From positions 496,001 to 560,000 of the forward strand of contig OY282456.1 in the NCBI GenBank assembly GCA_958296225.1: DNA of 64,000 bases, written 5' to 3'. Each line of letters starts with the position of its first letter. The first letter of the stretch is position 1. The translations under genes and the position numbers were made by a program. Source of the stretch: an uncultured Dehalococcoidia bacterium (GTDB taxonomy: Bacteria > Chloroflexota > Dehalococcoidia > Lucifugimonadales > UBA3495). Under the pieces are notes generated by a model. The model saw only the letters and a program-made list of their open reading frames with translations, was not told the origin of the DNA and did no database searches. Of the stretch, positions 58,610 through 64,000 are shown piece after piece.

Positions 58610-59995
58610 CTACGCGATGGACTCCTCGTAGCGCAGCAGCTCGTCGAACCGCATCAGCGTGTCCCGGAAATACAGATGCAGGCTGCCCGTGGGCCCGTGG
58701 CGGTGCTTGGCGACAATCAGCTCGGCGATGTTGCGCGGATAGGGACGGCCCGGCGCGTGCTGCTCCCACTCCTCTTCGGTAAAGTTCTTGTCCTCACGAT
58801 AGATGAACATAACTATGTCGGCGTCCTGCTCGATGCTGCCGCTGTCCCGCAGGTCGGAGAGCTGCGGACGGTGGCCGGGGCGGTTCTCCACCACCCGGCT
58901 CAACTGCGAGCAGGTGAATACCGGAGCCTGCAAATCGCGCGCCATGCCCTTTAACGAACGGGAAATCTCGCTGATTTCCTGAACCCGGTTCTCGCCGTAG
59001 CCGCGGCGACTGCCGGCCCCTTGAATGAGTTGCAAGTAGTCCACCACGATGAAGTCCAGCCCGTGCTCCAGCTTCAGCCGCTGCACTTTGCTCCGCATCT
59101 CCATCACCGACTGAAAGGGGGTATCGTCGATGAAAATGGGCAGCCCGGACAGCACGCCGACGGCGTTGATAACGGTGTCTTCCTCTTGCTGCGTGTAGAG
59201 GCCCAGCCGCAGCCGGTGGGAGTCAACCCCCGATTCGGAGGCCAATACGCGCATGGCGATTTGGTCGCGGCTCATTTCCAGGCTGAATATGCCGCACACC
59301 GCCCCGTCTTTGGCGGCGTTGACGCAGATGTTCAGCGCCAGGCTGCTTTTGCCCAGACCCGGACGCGCGCCCACGATGAGCAAATCGGAGCGTTGCATCC
59401 CGCCCAGCAGGCTGTCCAAATCGCCGTAGCCGCTCTGCAACGGCGGCAGTTCCGTCAGCGTCGGGTCGGCAACGTCGCCCTGCAGGTACACGTCGAACAC
59501 CGAACTCAGCGGGACAAACCCCCGGTCAGTGTTGGTCGGCTGCACCTGGAACAGCACTTCCACGGCCCGCCGCATCGTTTCGTCGGCGTCATCGGTATCC
59601 TCGAACCCCAAGTCGGCGATGCGGTTGCCGGCGTCAATAAGACGTCGTTTCGCCGCCGTGTCGGCCACGATGCCGGCGTAATATTCTACATTCACCGAGG
59701 TCGGCGTGTTGGCGATCAGCTGGCCCAGATAGGGCAGGCCGCCCACGCTTTCCAGCCGGTCGCGCTGGGCCAGCTCCCGCGCCACGGTTATCTGGTCAAT
59801 CGCCTCCTGCCGCCCGAACACGGCCAGGCACGCGGCAAAGCAGTACTGGTTGCGGGCCCGGTGAAAATCCTCCGGCTTGATGACCGGCAGCACCCGGTGC
59901 AGCGCGTCGCCGTCAATCAGCAATCCGCCCAGCACCGCCGCCTCGGCGTCGTGGTCGTAGGGCCACTGACGCTCGCCGTATTGAGCGACGACCAC
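58610..59995 (-). CDS. dnaB: Replicative DNA helicase DnaB
   Basis: The 461-residue hexameric helicase has the N-terminal collar (DHDAEAAVLGGLLIDGDALH then FHRARNQYCFAACLAVFGRQ) and a RecA-like core. Walker A is GARPGLGKSSLALNI, Walker B is DFIVVDYLQLIQG, and the arginine and motif H4 region is LSDLRDSGSIEQDADIVMF. No intein is inserted. The gene follows rplI by 6 bp, an arrangement conserved in many bacteria, and precedes dnaD and the DnaC-like loader in the same operon. Confidence 0.97.
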   Translation of the reverse strand: MVVAQYGERQWPYDHDAEAAVLGGLLIDGDALHRVLPVIKPEDFHRARNQYCFAACLAVFGRQEAIDQITVARELAQRDRLESVGGLPYLGQLIANTPTSVNVEYYAGIVADTAAKRRLIDAGNRIADLGFEDTDDADETMRRAVEVLFQVQPTNTDRGFVPLSSVFDVYLQGDVADPTLTELPPLQSGYGDLDSLLGGMQRSDLLIVGARPGLGKSSLALNICVNAAKDGAVCGIFSLEMSRDQIAMRVLASESGVDSHRLRLGLYTQQEEDTVINAVGVLSGLPIFIDDTPFQSVMEMRSKVQRLKLEHGLDFIVVDYLQLIQGAGSRRGYGENRVQEISEISRSLKGMARDLQAPVFTCSQLSRVVENRPGHRPQLSDLRDSGSIEQDADIVMFIYREDKNFTEEEWEQHAPGRPYPRNIAELIVAKHRHGPTGSLHLYFRDTLMRFDELLRYEESIA

Positions 59996-60001
59996 GGGCT
60001 C

Positions 60002-60451
60002 TTACTCCTCAATCGCGGCGATGACGTTGACCGTGGCCCGCACGTCATTGGTAAGGGCCAGCACAACCTCGTACTCGCCGGGTTCCCGGATGGGTTCCAC
60101 GGAGTTGGCGATGCGCCGGTCGATTTCCCGGTCCAGCAGTTCCCCCAGGGCGTCGGCGATGCGTATTCCGCTGATGGCGCCGTAGTAGCGCCCGGTGGGG
60201 GTAACGCGGCCCGGAATCGTAACCGTCAGGTTGTCCAGTGCCTCGGCCAGTTCCTCGACCACCTGCGTCTCCCGCGCCCGCTGCGCGTCGCCGGCGTTCT
60301 TGACTTTATCCAGCCGTTTCATCGTTTCGCCGGTGGCGATTTCGGCCAGCCCCTTGGGCAGCAGATAGTTGCGGGCATACCCCCGCGAGACCCGTTTCAC
60401 CTCGCCGGCGCGGGCCTGGTCGGGAACATCCCTCAAAAACAACATCATCAT
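60002..60451 (-). CDS. rplI: 50S ribosomal protein bL9
   Basis: The 149-residue protein has the L9 N-terminal domain (MLFLRDVPDQARAGEVKRVS, GYARNYLLPKGLAEIAT), a long connecting helix and the C-terminal domain ending VNVIAAIEE. Three consecutive ATGs are possible starts; the first follows a GAGAGG ribosome site. bL9 binds 23S rRNA and supports frame maintenance. It leads the replication operon with dnaB, dnaD and the DnaC-like gene. Upstream the 566-bp gap holds repeat copy B and the divergent tenA promoter. Confidence 0.95.
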   Translation of the reverse strand: MMMLFLRDVPDQARAGEVKRVSRGYARNYLLPKGLAEIATGETMKRLDKVKNAGDAQRARETQVVEELAEALDNLTVTIPGRVTPTGRYYGAISGIRIADALGELLDREIDRRIANSVEPIREPGEYEVVLALTNDVRATVNVIAAIEE

Positions 60452-60653
60452 AAGAAAGCCTCTCACTGCGTCCGGCCGCCAAATGGGGCTGGCTTGGACG
60501 GAAAAATTTTCACTGGGCGCGTCACCCTCAACAGCGCGCGTATTATAGACCATTTTATTTTTTACAGGGATAGAGGGATAGACGGGATTTTGCCGTCCTT
60601 GCGGGCGCTTTGGGGATTTGGTCAGGCGATAGTCAGGCGAGTGGTTTGCGGTT

Positions 60654-60859
60654 GACCGGGTTTCAGGGATTATCAGCCCTACGGCCGGAGGTTTTGCGCT
60701 GGGGTTTTTTACTCGGTCTTTTCCATGCCCGAAGCATGGGGCGCTGTGGCTGGCGCCGTGGCCGCAGCGACTACGCCGGTTAATGAGATCGGCGACAGTC
60801 TCAACGAGCCGGTAGCGACTTGGATGCTGAAAGTGGCCGTGATTACCTGAAACCCGGTC
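60654..60859 (+). repeat. 206-bp-class inverted-end element, copy B
   Basis: It runs from GACCGGGTTTCAGGGATTAT to GTGATTACCTGAAACCCGG (ending GTC), with CCATGC-CCGAA-GCATGG and GACTACGCCGG...CGGCGACAGTC hairpins inside. It is highly similar to copy A (30038-30245, opposite strand). Differences often keep stems intact. Homology continues on both sides (60600-60920). A TATGAT box lies 27 bp past the element. Confidence 0.8.
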
Positions 60860-60885
60860 GGGGTTTTGATTTTGCCTGACGCCGC

Positions 60886-60891
60886 TATGAT
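60886..60891 (+). promoter_or_regulatory. TATGAT -10 box beside copy B, reading toward tenA
   Basis: TATGATAGCAC matches the -10 region at copy A, but the spacer to TTGATT is only 14 bp. A second candidate closer to tenA is TTGACG, 17 bp, TACTCT (60951-60979). Either could drive tenA. Confidence 0.5.
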
Positions 60892-61018
60892 AGCACGGGC
60901 GTTCTTGCAGGCGCAAGGGGTAATTTGACAGCGATGGCAATGTCCGGTTGACGGCTGCCGTAATCCGGCATACTCTTGGCGCTGCAAATGCGAGCCGCGC
61001 GCAATCCCGGAGGTAGGG

Positions 61019-61684
61019 ATGTCTTTCTGCGACGAAATTGAACGCGAATCCCAGGCCCAGCGCGAGGCCATGGCCGGCCACCCCTTCGTGGGGGGCATCG
61101 GCGACGGCACGTTGCCGCTGGACCGCTTCAAGCACTTCATCACCCAGGATTACGTCTATCTCATTGACTTTGCCCGCTGCCTGGCCCTGGCCGCCGCCAA
61201 AGCGCCCGACCTGGCAACTATGTCCTGGTTCGCCCGCGCCGTCGATTACATCCTGAACACCGAGATGGATTTGCACCGTTCCTACTGTGCCCAATTCGGC
61301 ATCACCGAGGCGGAGCTGAACGCCACCCGACACGCCCCCACGTGCTACTCCTACACCAGCTACCTGCTGCGCGTCGCCCACCAGGGCAGCTTTGGCGAGC
61401 TGGTGGCCGCCGTCCTGCCCTGCATCTGGGGCTACTGGCAGGTGGGCGAGCGCCTGGCCGACCAGGGCGCACCGGACCACGACGGCTACGCCCAATGGAT
61501 TCGGATGTACGCCGGCCCCGAACAACAGGCCGTCGCCGAAGAATGCCGCGCCATCTGCGACCGCATCGCCGACACCGCCGGCCCTGCCGAAATCGCCGCC
61601 ATGAAAGAAGCCTATATCACCTGCACGCGCTACGAGCAGGCTTTCTGGGAAATGGGCTGGACACTAGAGGACTGGCCGGTCTAA
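61019..61684 (+). CDS. TenA/THI-4 family protein
   Basis: The 221-residue all-helical protein has TenA landmarks: HPFVGGIGDGTLPLDRFKHF then ITQDYVYLIDFARCLA, the candidate active-site cysteine in VLPCIWGYWQVGERLA, and a C-terminal FWEMGWTLEDWP. TenA enzymes hydrolyse aminopyrimidine breakdown products of thiamin for salvage. TenA_C-type proteins with this cysteine are the bacterial class. No TPP riboswitch motif (CTGAGA with its partners) is visible in the leader. An AGGTAGGG site 4 bp upstream supports the start. Confidence 0.88.
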   Translation: MSFCDEIERESQAQREAMAGHPFVGGIGDGTLPLDRFKHFITQDYVYLIDFARCLALAAAKAPDLATMSWFARAVDYILNTEMDLHRSYCAQFGITEAELNATRHAPTCYSYTSYLLRVAHQGSFGELVAAVLPCIWGYWQVGERLADQGAPDHDGYAQWIRMYAGPEQQAVAEECRAICDRIADTAGPAEIAAMKEAYITCTRYEQAFWEMGWTLEDWPV

Positions 61685-61704
61685 CCGCCGCCGGTACGGC
61701 GCTG

Positions 61705-61779
61705 GTCGGGGTGGGCAGATTCGAACTGCCGATCTCCTGCTCCCAAAGCAGGCGCCTTGCCGCTAGGCCACACCCCGAC
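61705..61779 (-). tRNA. tRNA-Pro (anticodon TGG)
   Basis: On the minus strand the cloverleaf is complete: acceptor GTCGGGG / CCCCGAC, a D arm with TAGCGGCAA, anticodon stem CCTGC / GCAGG around TTTGGGA, and the T loop GTTCGAATC. The anticodon TGG reads CCN proline codons. The 3' CCA is not encoded. The exact 3' end could be one base longer. Confidence 0.92.
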
Positions 61780-61815
61780 AGACGGCCCCGAAACGCCCCC
61801 GGCAATCAAGGCAAG

Positions 61816-61887
61816 TACCCCCGCGGAGACTCGAACTCCGGTCTCTGGCTCCGGAGGCCAGCACTCTATCCACTGAGCTACGGGGGC
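61816..61887 (-). tRNA. tRNA-Arg (anticodon CCG)
   Basis: On the minus strand the sequence folds with acceptor GCCCCCG / CGGGGGT, D arm TAGCTCAGTGGATAGAG, anticodon stem CTGGC / GCCAG around CTCCGGA, and T loop GTTCGAGTC. CCG reads the CGG arginine codon. The gene lies 36 bp upstream of tRNA-Pro on the same strand, so the two are likely co-transcribed. Confidence 0.92.
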
Positions 61888-61945
61888 ACCTACTATCTTA
61901 CCACACCCACCACGCCGGCCGGCAAATCAATCGTTATCGACCCGT

Positions 61946-63430
61946 CTATTCAGCGTGGGTTGCGATGGCGGTCAGCGTGCCGCCGCCGGCGGTGGTTGCG
62001 GCCAGGATGAGGTCGGCGGTGGCGATGGGCGGCGCGGTTACCACGCCTTCCAGGGTGGCGGCCCATTGCTGGGAGCCGTCGGTTACGGACAGCGCGATTA
62101 TCCGGCCGTGTTCCGCGCCGATGAGCGCCAGGGGGCCGGCGGTGGTGGGCGCGGCGATGATATCGGCATCGATGTCGGTTTCCCACAGGATGTTGCCGGT
62201 GGCGGTATCCAGGCCGGTGACGATGCCGATGGCATCGGCGATTACCGCGGTTCCGCCGGACAGCGCCGGCGTGTAGGGCTGCTCGCCGGCGGTGGGGACG
62301 GACCAAACGTTGCCTTGCTGCTGCGGCCCGTGCTTTGTGTACCCCCACACCCACAGCATGGTACGGACATAGAGGATTTGCCGTTCCATGGGATAGCGGC
62401 GTCCCTGATAATCGATGCCCCAGATTCGGCCGCCGAAGCTGCTGAAGTGCAGCAAGTCATCGGTAACGACCGGCCCGCCGCGCACCCAGCGGGAGCTGCC
62501 GGCGTCATAAACCAGGCGCCGCCGGCCGGTTTTCGCGTCGAGAATATGCACTTTGGCATCGGTGGCGGTGGCGATGACTTTGCCATCGGCCAGGGCCGGG
62601 GGCGCAATCACCCAATCGCCCAGGCGATAGTCCCATAGCGGTTCTCCGGTGGCGGCGTCCAGGGCCAGCAGCCGCTTTTGGTCGGTTTCAGCGACGAACA
62701 GCCGGCCGTCGGCGACGGTGGGCGAAGGCAGGGACGCTACCCGCAGCCGGCGCGACCAGACAACTTCGCCGGCGTCGGCGGTAAGGGCGGTTACCACGCC
62801 GGGCCGAAAGACCACGAAAACCATGCCGTCGGATACCGCCGGAGTTACCGCGGCAGTGAGGCCGGAATCGTAGCGCCAGACGACCGTGCCGGCGCTGCGT
62901 TCCAGCGCGACCACGCTGCCGTCTTCGGCGGTCAGGTACACCCGGTCGCCGACCACCGCCGGCGCGGCTCCGATGGGCGCGCCAGCCACGTATTGCCAGA
63001 CGGGTTCGGGGGCGGCGTCGCCGGCAAGGGCCGGAGCAGCAGCGGCGGAAGAATTGGCTGCATCCCTGCCGGCCTGGGGCCAGTCGCCGGGAGCCGGCGC
63101 AACTGAAGTATCCCCGATGCTGGTGGAGGGCAGGGGCGGGTCGGGCGGCAGGCCGGTGTAGGCCCACAGCACCCAGATTACGAGGCCGAGGACGGGGAGG
63201 ACGAAGACGGCCGCGCGGAAGATGCGGTTACGCAGGAAACCGAGGCGGGTACGACGGGAACGCTGGCGGGCTTCATCCTCGGGCAGGGCCTCCAGACCGG
63301 AGAACGCGCCGCAACGGGCGCACCGGCCGCCGGCTGCAATAGAGTCGGCCGGCGGCGCATCTACTGCCGGCGGGTGGTTGATGTGGCCGCAGAACCGGCA
63401 GAGGAGGACGGTTTCCTGGACGTTGTTCAC
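61946..63430 (-). CDS. Zinc-ribbon, membrane-anchored PQQ-like beta-propeller protein
   Basis: The 494-residue protein has an N-terminal zinc ribbon (LLCRFCGHINHP and RCARCGAFSG), a basic stretch (RQRSRRTRLGFLRNR), one membrane helix (residues about 72-92, FVLPVLGLVIWVLWAYTG) and an extracytoplasmic propeller. Blades include SAGTVVWRYDSGLTAAV, TADAGEVVWSRRLR, DAATGEPLWDYRLGDWV and DTATGNILWETDIDAD. It is a paralogue of the 38868-40214 protein, sharing the propeller and the helix but adding the zinc ribbon. No quinoprotein active site is evident. A scaffold or sensor role spanning the membrane is possible. Confidence 0.8.
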   Translation of the reverse strand: MNNVQETVLLCRFCGHINHPPAVDAPPADSIAAGGRCARCGAFSGLEALPEDEARQRSRRTRLGFLRNRIFRAAVFVLPVLGLVIWVLWAYTGLPPDPPLPSTSIGDTSVAPAPGDWPQAGRDAANSSAAAAPALAGDAAPEPVWQYVAGAPIGAAPAVVGDRVYLTAEDGSVVALERSAGTVVWRYDSGLTAAVTPAVSDGMVFVVFRPGVVTALTADAGEVVWSRRLRVASLPSPTVADGRLFVAETDQKRLLALDAATGEPLWDYRLGDWVIAPPALADGKVIATATDAKVHILDAKTGRRRLVYDAGSSRWVRGGPVVTDDLLHFSSFGGRIWGIDYQGRRYPMERQILYVRTMLWVWGYTKHGPQQQGNVWSVPTAGEQPYTPALSGGTAVIADAIGIVTGLDTATGNILWETDIDADIIAAPTTAGPLALIGAEHGRIIALSVTDGSQQWAATLEGVVTAPPIATADLILAATTAGGGTLTAIATHAE

Positions 63431-63442
63431 GGGTGCGGGCGG

Positions 63443-64000
63443 CTAAAAGGCCGGGCGCTGCAGCACTGCCGGGTCGATGCGGCGGGGCACGCGCTGGCCG
63501 TCGGTGGGTTCGCCCAGCAGTTCGCCGTTGTCCACCATAACCTTGCCGCGCAGGATGACCGTGGTAGGCCAGCCGAAAATCTCCCAGCCTTCCCAGGGGC
63601 TGTAGTCCCGCAGGTGCAGGTCGTCCATCGTCAGGCGTTTGCGGATGTTAGGGTCGATGATGGCGAAGTCGGCGTCGCTGCCGGGGGCGATGACGCCCTT
63701 GCGCGGGTACATACCCAGCAGGCGGGCGGCGTTGGTGGCGGTGATGTTGGCGTACTGCGTCAGCGGCAGACCCCGTTTTACCACCGCCTCGGTGTAATTG
63801 ACGCCCATGCGGATTTCGATGCCGATGTTGCCGCCGCGAACGTCCTGCACGTTGCGCCCGGCGGTCTTGTCCAGATAGGTGGTAAAGCTGCTGTCGGTGG
63901 CGGTGAAAGTCAGGTTGTTGCCCAGCAGGCCGGCCCACAGGTCGCTGCCGTCCTCCGGGTATTTGAGGGACGGGTAGGTGTGGTATTTCATGCCGTCGGG
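63443..64000 (-). CDS. 3' part of a dihydropyrimidinase/hydantoinase-like amidohydrolase (5' end beyond window)
   Basis: At least 182 C-terminal residues are visible, running off the window end. They contain LLGNNLTFTATDSSFTTYLD, with the late metal-ligand aspartate in the TATD segment. GGNIGIEIRMGV, ATNAARLLGMYPRKGVIAPG and SDADFAIIDPNIRKRLT follow, the usual cyclic-amidohydrolase C-terminal beta domain. The family hydrolyses hydantoins or dihydropyrimidines. The stop is 12 bp past the start of the PQQ-type gene on the same strand, so the two may be co-transcribed. Confidence 0.85.
   Translation of the reverse strand, partial: PDGMKYHTYPSLKYPEDGSDLWAGLLGNNLTFTATDSSFTTYLDKTAGRNVQDVRGGNIGIEIRMGVNYTEAVVKRGLPLTQYANITATNAARLLGMYPRKGVIAPGSDADFAIIDPNIRKRLTMDDLHLRDYSPWEGWEIFGWPTTVILRGKVMVDNGELLGEPTDGQRVPRRIDPAVLQRPAF

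Noticed and set aside
60900..61018. TPP riboswitch in the tenA leader
   Set aside because: The conserved CTGAGA and the distal partner sequences are absent, and the leader does not fold into the known pattern by eye.
60002..61525. 507-codon extension of rplI upstream
   Set aside because: The added sequence crosses the repeat element and tenA antisense. bL9 begins at the triple ATG with a ribosome site.

Overview
The window is GC-rich and looks like an accessory-rich stretch of a Chloroflexota chromosome, most plausibly the Dehalococcoidia/SAR202 side. Supporting signs are an alternative complex III operon with split ActB, cytochrome c maturation genes, a TIGR01906 membrane protein next to an FmdB zinc ribbon, an rplI-dnaB-dnaD-dnaC replication block, and several SDR and amidohydrolase genes. 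This taxonomic call is inference from gene content; no rRNA is present.

Layout. 1-2 kb holds two broken genes, a NuoE/NuoF-like gene and a dienelactone hydrolase, the latter abutted by an IS5-like end. 2-5.2 kb has a DUF433/DUF5615 toxin-antitoxin pair, a beta-sandwich protein, an amidohydrolase and an SDR. 5.5-8.3 kb has sppA, mazG, a DUF1461 membrane protein and fmdB. 9.2-17.4 kb is the alternative complex III operon (quinol to cytochrome c electron transfer). A type II restriction-modification pair (17.4-19.5 kb) sits directly between actE and the cytochrome c maturation genes ccmH, ccmF, a ccmI-like gene and a CcmG-like thioredoxin (19.4-24.8 kb), overlapping both neighbours. 25-27.4 kb has a ROK kinase, an SDR lacking the usual tyrosine, and two small membrane proteins. 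27.4-38.8 kb is a dipeptide-type ABC transporter: two ATPases on the minus strand, and three paralogous lipoprotein binding proteins plus two permeases on the plus strand. 38.9-44.6 kb has a PQQ-type propeller protein, a HicBA pair, and a giant protein combining a HEPN-like domain with about 14 near-identical TPRs; its N-terminal region is tandemly duplicated. 44.7-51.6 kb has a nitrilase, a zinc-ribbon coiled-coil protein, an SbcD/Mre11-type nuclease, IspH, an orphan DNA methyltransferase and a metallohydrolase. 51.8-54.6 kb is a GLUG-motif surface protein broken by frameshifts. 54.8-55.5 kb holds an IS5 remnant and gene debris. 55.5-61.7 kb has an uncharacterised gene, the replication block and tenA. 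Two tRNA genes, a second PQQ-type protein and the 3' part of a hydantoinase-like gene close the window.

Regulation and repeats. Several promoters are legible: TTGACA with 17-bp spacing before the act operon, before each of the three binding proteins, and before both copies of the HEPN gene. A TATAAT-type box 6-8 bp before the ATG suggests leaderless mRNAs for two genes. Three dispersed families stand out. One is a 206-220 bp element with inverted ends, found upstream of the transporter ATPases, tenA and the act operon. The second is a MITE-like family with GGTAGCGTT termini, one relative of which encodes the C-terminus of the CcmG-like thioredoxin. The third is a set of GC-rich palindromes between genes. 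The most promising candidates for undescribed biology are the 206-bp structured element and the duplicated HEPN-TPR locus next to HicBA.
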